From Antilocapra americana (lineage: Eukaryota > Chordata > Mammalia > Artiodactyla > Antilocapridae): a stretch of DNA of 64,000 nt. Made by a program: the position numbers and the translations under genes. The stretch spans positions 2,295,046-2,359,045 of the forward strand of contig ML664662.1 of assembly GCA_007570785.1 (NCBI GenBank), written 5' to 3'. This document shows positions 1 through 10,014 of this stretch, piece by piece; position 1 is the first letter of the stretch; every line of letters begins with the position of its first letter. The notes below the pieces were generated by a model. It did no database searches, was not told where the DNA came from, and saw only the letters and a list, made by a program, of their open reading frames with translations.

Positions 1-148
1 GATTCTCGGGGCTGGTGCATCGAGATTTCCCGGGGGGGAGGGAGGAGGGAGGGGGGAGGGAGGGGTTTCTGGAGGGGGAGCATATGTAAACCCATGGTGA
101 TATCATGGCATTGTATGGCAAAAACAATAAAAGGGAGAGAAAAAAAAC
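1..148 (+). mobile_element. L1_BT-type LINE-1 3' UTR end (partial at window edge)
   Basis: The sequence ends in an A-rich tail (AACAATAAAA then A-run near 141-148) and carries the G-rich polypurine tract typical of L1 3' UTRs at about 30-66. The body (GGGGCTGGTGCATC ... ATATGTAAACCC) is nearly the same as the reverse complement of 39757-39890, a TSD-bounded copy elsewhere in this window. The 5' part lies outside the window. The name L1_BT is from memory. Confidence 0.8.
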
Positions 149-279
149 CTTTTGTCTTAAAAATAAAGAAAAGTATCTTCCCAGGTGATATTACCACACT
201 GCTGTTCATTTTTCACATTTCAATTCCATTCATCTCCTTGCAAGACCATTCTGTCCTTTAACGGCTGGCCAGAGATGTT

Positions 280-420
280 TGGGCCTTCCCTTGTGGCTCA
301 GCTGGTAAAGATTCCCCTGCAATGTGGGATACCTGGGTTCAATCCCTGGGTTGGGAAGATCCCCTGGAGAAGATCCATGGAGTCCCAAAGAGTCAGACAC
401 AACTGAGCAACTTTCACTTT
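280..420 (+). mobile_element. Bov-tA SINE with internal deletion
   Basis: Starts with the tRNA-like head (CTTCCCTTGTGGCTCAG), keeps the B-box-like GGTTCAATCC and ends in AGTCAGACACAACTGAGC plus a CTTTCACTTT tail. The central part between the GGAGAAG and GAGTCCCAAAG blocks is missing compared with full copies such as 18897-19105. It is flanked by a probable TSD, CAGAGATGTT (270-279) and CAGAGATATT (421-430), one mismatch. It sits directly at the edge of a MIR. Confidence 0.92.
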
Positions 421-421
421 C

Positions 422-525
422 AGAGATATTAAGCAACTTGCTCAAGGTCACACAGCTAATTGGGGTGGAACTGGGACTAAACCCTGGGCTTTGGGGCTCT
501 TCCACCCTGCAGAGGGAGTAAAGGT
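422..525 (-). mobile_element. MIR SINE fragment
   Basis: The MIR core reads in antisense: AAGCAACTTGCTCAAGGTCACACAGCTAATTGG followed by a degenerate GGAACTGGGACTAAACCC. The Bov-tA at 280-420 inserted at its edge, so the MIR is the older element. Confidence 0.85.
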
Positions 526-545
526 TGTTATTATCAGCTCCTCTC

Positions 546-1009
546 ATGAGGGAGAATCAGCTAAGTTAAAAAGCCAAGCTCGGAACCAAGAGCCTGGAAG
601 GTTTGAGGGAAAAGATCATTAGTTGACAAATTATCATGATCATTATTAATATTATTATTCATATGCTATGTCTGCCACAGAAAAAAAAGGTTTATTTAAA
701 ATGCACATAATAATTTGAGTTTGCTCCAACATTTATTTTCTGTCTAAACTATTTTTTAACTGATATGAATGCAAAGACTTCTGAAGACAAAAAGCAAGGC
801 TTTTTAAAAAATCCATAACCTTAAATTAAGACCACATTTATTCACACTGCTGCTCACAGCCCAGAACTTTCTTCCTTTTAACCCTTCAGTGACATCAGCA
901 AGCCACATTTCCACCTCATCTTGGTCAAATTTTTCTTTTTGCTGGTAGCAACTGAATTGGAAGACCAAAGTATAACACATTTCACAGTAAGAATCCTAAT
1001 GGGATTTTT
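546..1009. other. AT-rich stretch, no recognised element
   Basis: Contains short ATT/TTA runs near 640-660 and no repeat family or coding frame that I recognise. Confidence 0.5.
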
Positions 1010-1760
1010 AGTAAGCGGGCCCTACCAGCCCACTTCCCCAGTGAAAACACGCTTCTAATTGATCTCCATGTAGAAACAGCAGCTGGTGATGAGAACCACT
1101 ATGTTCTGGTGGGTAATTATTTTATCAGGACAAGCACTTCCATCAATGATAAGAGAGAAACAGCAGGACGTGGGGAGAGACATACAGAGAGGGCCAAACA
1201 GACAGACAGACATAGATAAGACTCAGCGAAAACCTGCCTGCAGAACCCACAGCCTCGAAACCTGAAATTGGAAGTTTCTGATAATTCATGACGCCCTGGA
1301 GCCAGGTGGAGGCAGGGAGGGGCTGGAGGGGCCAAAGGCGCCGGCTCCCCGCGGCGCCTGCGCTGGCCCGGAGCTCTGTTAGGGGGCACTGTGGGGCCGC
1401 AAGTGCCGATTCCCCATCCTCCAACACCCGCAGCTTCCGCCGGCCTGCCTGCCTTGGTTGAAACCCCCGTAGCTCTTTTGGCAAAGAGTAGGTGTGTCCT
1501 GGCCAGATTCCAGTTTGGGTAATTACAGCCTGTCAACCTAAATTCCCCCCAGGATTGCAGTTAAATATGGTACCCGTCTTCACAATTAAATTTTCGCTCT
1601 AATAGGACACTCGATTGTCATGTTACGTGACAGTTAAATAGCGGCTGCATCGTACCCTAGAGGTAGCTGCACTTTTGTAGTGACTACAAAGATTTCTCCG
1701 GGTGTAATAAATGACCTGTATGGACAGAATCAGGGGCTCTTTCTACTAAATGAGAGTTGG
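1010..1760. promoter_or_regulatory. Candidate cis-regulatory block with small CpG-rich core
   Basis: This is unique sequence with no repeat I can name. About 13 CpGs fall between 1337 and 1470, including a CCGCGG. The AT-rich flank at 1575-1710 still keeps about seven CpGs, which is unusual for non-island ruminant DNA. Visible motifs include an E-box CAGCTG (1080-1085), a GATA-type TGATAA (1147-1152), a Meis-like TGACAG and a CRE/PAR-like TTACGTGAC near 1622-1632. It is too short for a classical CpG island and no transcript is seen. The regulatory role is inference. Confidence 0.35.
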
Positions 1761-1939
1761 TAACTTTGCTCATTATTCAAATTATTTTCTCGAACTCATT
1801 CAGGGAAAAAAAAAAAGAGGAACCCTTACTACTCCAATATCATCTCCACTTCTTTCTCCTGGAAATAAAAATCAGGATTCCAGGTTGTTGCAGTACCGGG
1901 GTGGGAGGGAGCTTCTGACTAGCCTTCCAGCCCCAGGTC

Positions 1940-2333
1940 CCCTCCATTCCTTCCTTTCAACATCACAGGATTCTTGCCTTTCTCTAAATGTGCCATGGAC
2001 TTCTCCTACCTTGCCTGTGTTCCTGGCTCTCCCACAGTCTGGAACATCTTTCTTTTGTTTTCTGCTTTCAGAGACCTTTTATACTGGTAAAGTCCAGCTT
2101 AAATGCCACCTCCTTCATCCTCCTACCTTCTCCTCCAATTTAGTGTTTCTCCTCTGATGGCCCCCATTCAATATTGCTATTACCCTCGCTCAGCACTTAT
2201 TAAAATTTTTGTTGTATATTACAGTAAGTTGTTTACATATCAGGTACATGCACTGAACTACAAGCTCCTTGAAGACAGGGGTCTTGATTACTTTTCCTTA
2301 TACCCAAGCACAACTCTTAACAGATATGTTTGA
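1940..2333 (+). mobile_element. L2 LINE 3' region
   Basis: Follows the L2 3' consensus: a pyrimidine-rich start, AAGTCCAGCTTAAATGCCACCTCCT, then CTACAAGCTCCTTGAAGACAGGGGTC and a TACCCAAGCACA block near the end. Old and diverged. The open frames across it are incidental. Confidence 0.85.
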
Positions 2334-2394
2334 TAGGGGAAAAAGGCATCTTTCTTTCTTTTCCAAAAGCATAAGTAAGAATAGCTGATATCAG

Positions 2395-2580
2395 TTTCCT
2401 ATATGCTGATCATTGTTTCAGCCCTCACCATCTCATAAAGTATCATTATCATTGTGTCATTCTTATAGATTCAAACACTGAGGCCCAGAGAGGTTAGATA
2501 ATTTGTCCAAGGCCACACAACCAGTATAATAAATGGTGCTAAGAACGAATCCCTTAGGGTTCACCCTTCCTCAGCCTGGA
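2395..2580 (-). mobile_element. MIR SINE
   Basis: Antisense MIR: CACTGAGGCCCAGAGAGGTTAGATAATTTGTCCAAGGCCACACAACCAG, preceded by a diverged MIR 3' part (CATCTCATAAAGTATCATTATC). Confidence 0.88.
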
Positions 2581-3282
2581 ACCTCATACCTTTATGCTGC
2601 TGGGTAGTATAGGTTTTTAATTAAACATACCAGTCATTCCCACTGTTTTCAAAATTTTACATCAATCCAGGTCTATGAAAGCACAATTCGTTTTCTGAAG
2701 GGGTGAGCGTGAGGTTGGGAGAAGATGATGAGACAGAACACACTTGTCTCCGTCTGCTTAGGCTAGCCTAAATAACAAGTGGGCTGCTTTCCGAAATCCA
2801 CCTTCTTGTTTGTCAGTTTCCATCCTTGGGCAATTATTTCACACTGAAAATGAGAAGGTGATAATCTAAAGTATTCGCAGCCAGTCTTGCTTATAGAGGT
2901 GTGAGCAAAGAGGAAGACGGCATGTTGTGATTACAGAGAGAAGAAACAAACCACAGTGATTGCGGAAGGGGTCAGCCTCATTATTCTAAAGCATAGTTTT
3001 CTGAACCCATAGAAATATTTTATTCCAACAAGTTAATTCCTTTAAGTGGTGAGCACTGAGTGTGGTAGACACGATTATCTTTCTTAGGTTCCTGGCCGCT
3101 TTCTCCCCGCCTGGCTGGGGGAAGGATTTCTGCAGCTCACCTCGTGCAATTAGAAACAGCCCCACAGGGCAGAGGTGCAGCCTGCGTTGTGAGATACTCT
3201 TCTGCTGCTGAAATAAAAACAGCCTTTGAGAATATTCTCCTGCCAAAATCATTTTAGCATTTCACTGTCACACAGCGGGAGG

Positions 3283-3286
<4 letters not shown>
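2581..3286. other. Unique sequence, nothing recognised
   Basis: Mixed-composition DNA. The antisense 88-codon frame at 2986-3252 has no recognisable domain. Confidence 0.5.

Positions 3287-3333
<47 letters not shown>
3287..3333 (+). repeat. (GA)n microsatellite, about 23 units
   Basis: Uninterrupted GA dinucleotides, followed by GGCAGAGAG. Perfect and long enough to be polymorphic. The purine/pyrimidine strand asymmetry could allow triplex formation. Confidence 0.97.
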
Positions 3334-3334
<1 letters not shown>

Positions 3335-3773
3335 CAGAGAGCATCCTTTCCACGAAAACCAAGCAAGACCTCATGAGTCTTTCCCGTGTACAAGGAAATT
3401 AATTAATTTCCTTTTTTATTTTTCAAAAAGGGGGCCATAAAAACATAGTTCAAGATGTTACATTTTCATAAGGAAGAAGTCTCCATTGTAAATGAGGACC
3501 TCTTTTAAGACAAGGCTGTAATGAGATTGCCCGTGGTGATGATGAATGGGGAGGGTGAAGGGTCCTTGGCTTCCTTCTGGGGGAAGAAACATCCTCGAAG
3601 GCGGAGGCGAGGGCTGCCTCGGGCGGCAGCGCTGATACCAGCGCCAAACACCAAACGCTGTTCTCTCCCAAGAAGCTCACGGAAGAAAGGCTGTTTCAAA
3701 ACCAAGGAAGAAGAACAGCAGGAAAGGCAATTTAGAGGGTGAGCCAAGTTGGTTGCCTAAACAGAGGCCAGCA
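3334..3773. other. Unique sequence with scattered CpGs
   Basis: Repeat-free as far as I can tell, with a modest CpG cluster near 3595-3650. Open frames on both strands overlap here without domain content and look like a by-product of GC-richness. Confidence 0.5.
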
Positions 3774-3796
3774 GTGCCATCAGGGGGCGCTGTACA
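3774..3796 (+). promoter_or_regulatory. Strong CTCF-like motif
   Basis: CCATCAGGGGGCGCT (about 3778-3792) matches the vertebrate CTCF core CCASYAGRKGGCRS at nearly every position, with T in place of the usual C/G at the fourth base. It is in unique sequence, not in a SINE. Motif orientation is plus. Occupancy is unknown. Confidence 0.6.
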
Positions 3797-3948
3797 AGGT
3801 CCAGCAGCTTCCCCTTCACGGGCGGCTCCCTAGTGCGTCTCTTTCAACCTGGGAGGATTTTCTCTCTAGCAGTTGCTGGAGAGAAGGGAGAACTTGACTT
3901 TCACTGCCCCTTCATAAATGCCTTTTTATTTTTGTTATTTCTGCATGC

Positions 3949-4372
3949 CTTTTATGGCTGGATTGCACCCCTCCTTCCCCCCGACCCCTGCAATTAATCT
4001 GTTGAAGCTCTAACCCCCAGGACTTTAGAAACGTGACTATATTCGGAGCCCAGAGCTGCTACATAGATGACTAAGTTAATATAAGGCCCTTAAGGTGGGC
4101 CTTAATCCCATCTGACTAGTGTCCATAGAAGAGGAAATTGGGACACACAAAGGGACCCCAGGAGTGTGCACAGACTGAGTGAACACCATGTGAGGACACA
4201 GTGGGAAGGCAGCCATCTGCAAACTAGAAAGAGAGAGGTCTCAGGAGAAACCAAACCTGCTGACACCTTGGTCTTGGAGTTCTAACCTCCAAGAACTGAG
4301 AGGAAAGAGATTTCTGTTGTTTAATCCACCCAGTCTATGGTACTTTGCTATGACGGCTGAGGAAACTAATAT
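3949..4372 (+). mobile_element. MLT1 (ERVL-MaLR) solitary LTR
   Basis: Near-complete LTR: TTTATGGCTGGATTGCACCCC start, GTTGAAGCTCTAACCCCCAGGAC, AAGGTGGGCCTTAATCCCATCTGACTAGTGTCC, ACACCATGTGAGGACAC, GCTGACACCTTGGTCTTGGA, and the TTTCTGTTGTTTAATCCACCCAGTCTATGG end, closing with AAACTAATAT. There is no internal retroviral sequence and it is non-coding. Probably the MLT1A/B group. Anti-parallel relatives are at 12268 and 42178. Confidence 0.92.
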
Positions 4373-4373
4373 C

Positions 4374-4545
4374 CAAGTATTTTTCACAATATGGTCTGTG
4401 GACGACCATTTGCATCAGAAAGTGATGAGCAGGTTAAAATGTAGATGTCTGGGCCCCCCGCAGACCTACTTAATCACATCTCTGAGGCCCAGGAATCTAG
4501 TTGGTCAGTCCCAAGCCCCCCAGGCCATCCCAGTGCACACCTGAA
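4374..4545 (+). mobile_element. MER5A-type hAT (Charlie) non-autonomous DNA transposon
   Basis: Matches MER5A: ATATGGTCTGTGGACGACCATTTGCATCA, GTAGATGTCTGGGCCCC, CAGACCTACTTAATCACATCTCTGAGGCCCAGGAATCT and a short 3' remnant. Starts almost exactly where the MLT1 LTR ends. Another copy is at 38545. Confidence 0.85.
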
Positions 4546-7374
4546 GGGGCAAAGTCCCTGCAGCTGGAATTTGCAGAGAGAAAGGATCAACTTGGTGGTG
4601 ATCTGAAGGAGGCTGCCCAAAGACCACCCTGCCTGACCCCCCCCCATCCCCCTTAGAAAGGCACGCTTCGCAGGTAAACATCGCCCTCTCCCCGGTGGAT
4701 CACTTTTCAGTGCAAATAGCTCCTGGATGGGGGTGACAAATTAAGTCAATAACCTTTGAGTATGAATTCATTTATCAGCTGAATTCCTGTGGGATTGGAA
4801 GGATGCCAAACCTAAGAAAAACCGGAGAGAGGGAGGGAGTGGGAGGTGTTGAGAAATGTCAGCACGGTCCACAAAGTGAGGGGGGGGAATGGCGCCACCT
4901 TGACAGCTTGGCTCTAGGCTGGCCCGCCACGTGGGATGGGGGGCGAGGTGGCCCTGAGGTGGGCCTCAAAGAGCTCACAGGGCACTGCTCTCCCACAGGG
5001 TGGGGGATAGAGCAGTGCCACGGTGGTGGGGCTTTGGGGAAGACACCTGACTCCTGGCTGTCTCTTGTTTTCTCTTTTGCTGCTTAGAGGCTGAGGGCAA
5101 AGCCGGTCCCGCTTCCCTCTCTCTCTAGGAATGAGGTGGGCAGGGGCCTTGCGGAACTGGGACCAGGAGGGCATAGAACCAAAATACTGAACAACTGATC
5201 TGGCGTAGACGTGAACCCTGCAGGACAGAAAGCAGTCAGAGGAGGCTGGAGCAGGATCCATCCCTTTGTTTCAGGAGTTAACAACTCAGGGGCCCTGGAC
5301 CTTGTGCTTTGTCCAAACAGCGCAGGCCTGAATAAGTGGGAGGGTCTGAGAAGGTGGCTTTGTATTTGTGGGGCTCTCATTGTTATTTCTCTGCCTAGGA
5401 AGGAGGCGGATCCCCTCCCCCTCCACCCCCCAGGGGCCTGGCTTCGGATTGGAGCTCAGTGTAGTCCAGGCCAACACGATTCCTGTGTGGTTGGGTCACA
5501 CCTGAGTCCTCTGTTTCCTGAGTCTTCCAGCAAGTTCTAATGGGCTAGAAGCATCAGCTAGTGGGTGGGGGTCAGGCTCTGACTGCTGACAAGCAGTTGC
5601 CTAGAGAGGGCTGCCCAGGGGCCCAGGCACTTGTGGCCATCTCCGAAGCCACGGCACTGCACTTGATAACGAGTTGAAACTGGGAGCCCTCGGCAGGAGT
5701 AGATGGACACTTTCCTGAACCAGAGCATCAGTCTCCCTGCAGCCCGTTAGGTGCTAAGCATCAAGAAATGTTCTTTCTGGCTCCCCAACTTCTATGGAAA
5801 AGGGTGAATCTCAGATGAAATAGCAAAATGGACACTGGCTCAGGATTCCAAACTCAGTTCCTCGAAGCAGCAGATGGCTGGAGGAGGGCGAGGATCAGCT
5901 GCTGTTGTTTCTCTAGACAGTGCTCCTGGTGACAGCAGACAGTGTGGCGCCCTGCCCACATCCCCTTGGATCCCTTTAGACCCTTTGTGTGGGCTTCCTG
6001 TCCACTCACTGCCGCTCACTGTGCTTTTCCTTCTAATACCCAGCACCAACACTGTGCTTCAGGAGGACCACCCTCAGCCTATGAGAAGGGAGCCCCTCTG
6101 CACAACTGTGCAGGTAACTGGACATGCCTTGGGGTTGGCCTACCCCCTTGGTGGCTCTTGGTCATGGGCTGATGAGGGCAGAAGTGTGGGAACCTGGCTC
6201 CCTTAGACTGGGAGGCCTATGGCACAGGCCAGGTGGGACTTGCCTGACTGCACCCCCTGCTTGCTTCCTTCCCTTCTCTTTTCTTTTTCCTGCTTCCCCT
6301 TCTCCCTTGCAGGTCACTCCTGAAAGTACTTCCTTACTAAATCACTGGCATGGTTTCCTCCTGGGAGACACAACCTAGATTACACCCCCAAATTTCTGAA
6401 TTTTCCTTCCATTAATAAGGGATCACAAAAGAGTAGGACACAAATTAGCGGCTCAACAACAACGACAATGTCTCACAAACAAAAGAAATGCTCTCTCCCT
6501 CTCTCCCTTGACACCCATCCATGGCTCAGAGGTAGGTTAGGAGATGAGATCTGCTCGCCCTGGCTTTTTCTTCTCCCAGAGCCCCCCAGCCCATTTCCCC
6601 AGGTTTCTGATCTTGGGCCTCACTTCCCTCTGTAGGCCTTCAGTGTGCCCCTCCAGTGGGGCACAGGGCACAGGACACAGGTCTGCTTGACCTCTGGGTC
6701 TGTACAAGAACCCAAGTTCTCCCCATAGCCAGGCTGTCATTGGTTCAGCCAGGCTCCGGGAACCTCTCTCTGGTCCACCTATCATCTCCTCATGCCCTCT
6801 GCTGTTTATAAACTCCTTAAGCATGGTCAATATCCCATCATACTGCTCAGATCCCCCTCCAAGGATGGACATGTTTTACAGCCTGCACTCAGTCTCCAGT
6901 GGGTCAGCCCTACTGGGTGTGCCTCAGCCGTCTCTCCCAGGGTCATGGTCTTTCCGGGGTGGCCTGCCTCTGGCCAGTGGATAAAGCAGGGATAGGAAGG
7001 TGTCCACCGTGGGACACCCTTTAAAACAACCTTGTACCAGAGTTCCCTGCTGTGCTGCCTGAGGTGTTCTCAGGCCTGCAGTGCATGTCCAGTTCTTCCT
7101 ATGTACCATCTCGTTTTCAGCTCCTTCTTTTCAAAGGCATCGATCCCCAGCAGACACCTCATACTCCAAATTCCACCTTAACATCTATTTCTGGCGAGCA
7201 TAACTGACCACTCTGGGATAATAGACCACGGCTGTTATCCCCAGCACCAACCAATGGGGCTAGCTCCAGGGAGGCACATGTTTGCTGACTTTAGTCTAAC
7301 TGTTCCTAGGTAGAGTTAACTTTGAAGGAGTTACGTGCCTGGCACCAGGAGAAGAAGAAAGCTGAGCATTTCAC
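4546..7374. other. Unique, moderately GC-rich, repeat-poor stretch
   Basis: 2.8 kb with no repeat family I can name apart from a short C-run near 4637-4652. Many overlapping open frames exist on both strands (longest about 115 codons), but none shows a domain, signal peptide or splice-consistent pattern. It could hold an unannotated exon or lncRNA. Nothing visible supports that. Confidence 0.5.
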
Positions 7375-7500
7375 ATGAATGTTTCCTTTAGTCTTCAGAC
7401 AAACCCACAAGGAAAGTATCAGAATAAGTCCCATTTTGCAGAGGGGGAAACTGAGGCACAGATAGTAAATGAGGGTGTCAAAACATGAGCCTGAGCCCCT
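7375..7500 (-). mobile_element. MIR SINE fragment
   Basis: Antisense MIR: CCCATTTTGCAGAGGGGGAAACTGAGGCACAGATAG with a diverged upstream AGACAAACCCACAAGGAAAGTATC. Confidence 0.82.
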
Positions 7501-7692
7501 CACCACCCTGCTAGAGCAAAGCACTGGACCCAGCAGACAGCTGACGGCTCTCAGCAAAGAGGAACCCTAGGGTGACACAGGGCAGCCAAGAACTGACACA
7601 GCATTAGAGGGCAAGCACCCAGGTGGGGGGGGCAGGCTCAGACACTTTCCTAGCCTGTGTCATCTAGGACAGTTGTCTCTCTTTGCCTCTCT

Positions 7693-7833
7693 CTCTCTTT
7701 TTTTCCTTTTTTTTTCTTCTTGGCCAAGTTGTGCAGCTTGTGGGATCTGAGTTTCGCAACCAGGGACGAACCTGTGCCCCCTGCAGAGGAAGCACAGAGT
7801 TCTAATCACTGAACTGCCAGGAAAGTCCCACTG
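7693..7833 (-). mobile_element. CHR-type SINE, 5' part, with TSD
   Basis: Antisense CHR (tRNA-Glu-derived cetartiodactyl SINE): a T-rich tail side, GCAGCTTGTGGGATCTGAGTTTCGCAACCAGGGACGAACC, ending in ACTGCCAGGAAAGTCCC. Bounded by perfect 11-bp repeats TTTGCCTCTCT at 7682-7692 and 7834-7844. Confidence 0.85.
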
Positions 7834-7904
7834 TTTGCCTCTCTTAAAGTCATTGCATCATAGGCTGCCTGAACCAGTAACACCCACAGCCTAGCCTCCC
7901 CGTG

Positions 7905-8000
7905 GTACAAAACAGAGGCAAGCCCAGAGAGGTTAAGAAACTTCTCAAAGGTCACAGAGCTGACTAGTGTCTAGCTCTCTAGACCAGCAGGGGTTCCCAG
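7905..8000 (-). mobile_element. MIR SINE fragment
   Basis: AGGCAAGCCCAGAGAGGTTAAGAAACTTCTCAAAGGTCACAGAGCTGAC is the antisense MIR core. Confidence 0.85.
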
Positions 8001-8272
8001 CCCATGCCCTCTTCCCCTTCCCTCCATGACATGACCTGAAGGAATCCCCTACTTTCCTGGACCAACTCTGGAATCAGGAGTCAGATGCCTTCCCAAGATA
8101 CCCTCCTCGCTCATTCAGCCTCATCAGTACTTGAGCACCTCTGGGATATAAGGGGACTGACTCACTGAGAGAGGGTAGCGGTAAGAGTGATGCAACAGTG
8201 CTACCTCATTTTTACTGCCACCTTGCCCCAGTTCTATTATTACATTTCTCACTTCCTTAACATAAAAACATA

Positions 8273-8550
8273 ACAGCATGATGGCAAGTGGTTAAGTGCT
8301 AGGAAATCAAACAAGCCTTCGTGTGAAACCCGCCTTACCTCTTTCTAGCAGTGCGACCTTGAGAAATTTACTGAAACTCTTTGAGCCTCAGTTCCTTCCT
8401 CTAGGTGGTGAGGGGAAATCAAGCCTGAGAGTTGCCTCATCAGGTGGAGCATAGGTTACATGGAATAATGAATGGGAAGGCCTTGGCCCAGGGCTCCCGA
8501 ACACAGTGAGGCTACTGGAAATTGTAGCCATTGTTATTTTTATTAAAGAT
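8273..8550 (+). mobile_element. MIR SINE, near full length
   Basis: Sense MIR: GCAAGTGGTTAAGTGC, CTTTCTAGCAGTGCGACCTTGAGAAATTTACTGAAACTCTTTGAGCCTCAGTTCCTTCCTC, a diverged middle, and CCATTGTTATTTTTATT at the end. Confidence 0.85.
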
Positions 8551-9000
8551 ACATAAGAGATAACACCAGTGGCACCCAGTAATCATTCATCTGAAGTACT
8601 CAGTAGGAAAGAACAAATCAGTGCATGCATTAATTAGGGCTCCTGTAGCAGAAAGGCTTTATCTTATAGATGTGATGCCTCTGGGAATAGAAGTAGGACC
8701 ACACTCACCATCTCCAGACCATAATCCATCCCTGGCCACCGAAAGCCCTGCAACCTCACTTTTCCAAACTCACTCCTGATACCACATCTGGAAACCCCAA
8801 GATTCAGGTTTTCTTAAAGTCAGAATGAAGGCAGTCTGAGTGAAACAAAGATCTGCTGGAAGCAGGGGGTGCAAATGATCTATGGTGCTTCAATAACTCA
8901 GTGGACAGAGCGAACCAGGATGGTGCTCCCCATGCTCCCACTGCAGACACACCGGGCTAACTGATCAAACATACTGAAAAAATGAATAAGTACACAGCTT
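8551..9000. other. Unique sequence, nothing recognised
   Basis: No repeat family or supported gene. The antisense frames reaching into the downstream purine tract are low complexity. Confidence 0.45.
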
Positions 9001-9090
9001 GAGGAGGAAGGAAGGAAGGAAGGAAAGAGTCGGGGGAGGGAGGGAGGAAGGGGGAAGAAAGGGAGGAAAGAACAAAACAGGAAAGAAATC
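9001..9090 (+). repeat. Impure (GGAA)n / polypurine tract
   Basis: GAGGAGGAAGGAAGGAAGG followed by GGGAGGGAGGGAGGAAG and GAAAGGGAGGAAAG. Nearly all purine on the plus strand with few interruptions (AGTCG). The antisense frames with runs of F/L/P are low-complexity artefacts of this tract. Confidence 0.9.
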
Positions 9091-9284
9091 CACAAGTTCC
9101 GCAAGGAACTCTTCATTTCTGATCAGTGATGTCTGTTGACCTAAGGCAGAAATAATAGAGAAAATAAATAGAGAAAAGAATTTAAAGTTCTGCAAGCTCA
9201 GCCATGAAGGTCACAGAACCTAGACTTCCAGAGCCTTTACACATGAGACAGCCTGATGCTGTAAGGTCTGGTCTCCCAACATGA

Positions 9285-9384
9285 NNNNNNNNNNNNNNNN
9301 NNNNNNNNNNNNNNNNNNNNNNNNNNNNNNNNNNNNNNNNNNNNNNNNNNNNNNNNNNNNNNNNNNNNNNNNNNNNNNNNNNNN
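9285..9384. other. Assembly gap, 100 N
   Basis: Exactly 100 unresolved bases, the size often used for gaps of unknown length. No conclusion can be drawn across it. Confidence 1.
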
Positions 9385-9505
9385 CTGGATTTGTTGCTTT
9401 CTATCTGTGTGACATTGGGAGGATTATTTAATCTCTGTTTATTTATCTACACTTCTTCATCTATAAAAACAAAAGCAATAAACACCTAACTACCAATTTC
9501 ACAGA
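9385..9505 (+). mobile_element. MIR SINE fragment cut by the gap
   Basis: CTATCTGTGTGACATTGGGAGGATTATTTAATCTCTG... CTTCATCTATAAAA follows sense MIR. Its 5' part would lie in the gap. Confidence 0.75.
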
Positions 9506-9631
9506 AATCCAATTCTCAATCATCCTTAATTTCTGCTAGGATCTCTCTCACATGCACACACACATTTTCTCTGTCTCTTTCAATGTACGAGTTAAGATTC
9601 TTCTGGTTGCAAGTGACAGAGATCCATTTTA

Positions 9632-9884
9632 TTTTATTAATTTATTAATTTTGCTGTTTATTTTTTATTGTTTTTAATCGGAGGATAATTGCTTTACAAT
9701 TGTATGGCAGAAACCAACACAACATTGTAAAGCAATTGTACACACACATATATATTCCCTCCCTCTTGAGCCTCCCTCCCACCCTTTCTCCCCTAATTCC
9801 ACCCCTCTAAGTCATCACAGATCACCTGGCTGGACTCCCTGTGTTATATACCAGATTCCCACCAGTCATGTATTTTACACTTGG

Positions 9885-9940
<56 letters not shown>

Positions 9941-10014
9941 CAGTGCTACTTTCTCAGCTCATCCCACCCTCTCCTTCCCCTGCTGGGTCTATAAGTCTGT
10001 TCTCTAGGTCTGTG
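9632..10014 (-). mobile_element. L1_BT-type LINE-1 3' end, antisense, with 15-bp TSD
   Basis: The poly-T side (TTTTATTGTTTTTAATCGGAGG) is the reverse complement of an L1 3' tail, followed by 3' UTR sequence (CCCTCTTGAGCCTCCCTCCC, TCATCACAGATCACCTGGCTGGACTCC, CTCATCCCACCCTCTCC). Flanked by CAGAGATCCATTTTA (9617-9631) and CAGAGACCCATTTTA (10015-10029), one mismatch. It holds an (AT)n tract and an unusual inverted segment near 9687-9737. 5' truncated. Confidence 0.88.
9887..9934 (+). repeat. (AT)24 microsatellite inside L1 3' UTR
   Basis: 48 bp of uninterrupted AT followed by GTGTGTCAG. It has expanded at the position where the L1 3' UTR normally has a short TATATATG stretch. Confidence 0.96.

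Noticed and set aside
1117..1536. 139-codon antisense frame over the CpG-rich core
   Set aside because: Overlaps another antisense frame in a different phase, has no domain, and GC-rich DNA yields such frames by chance. A CpG-driven explanation is simpler.
8898..9195. Antisense frames rich in F, P, S and L near 9.0 kb
   Set aside because: Translation of the polypurine tract, not a protein.
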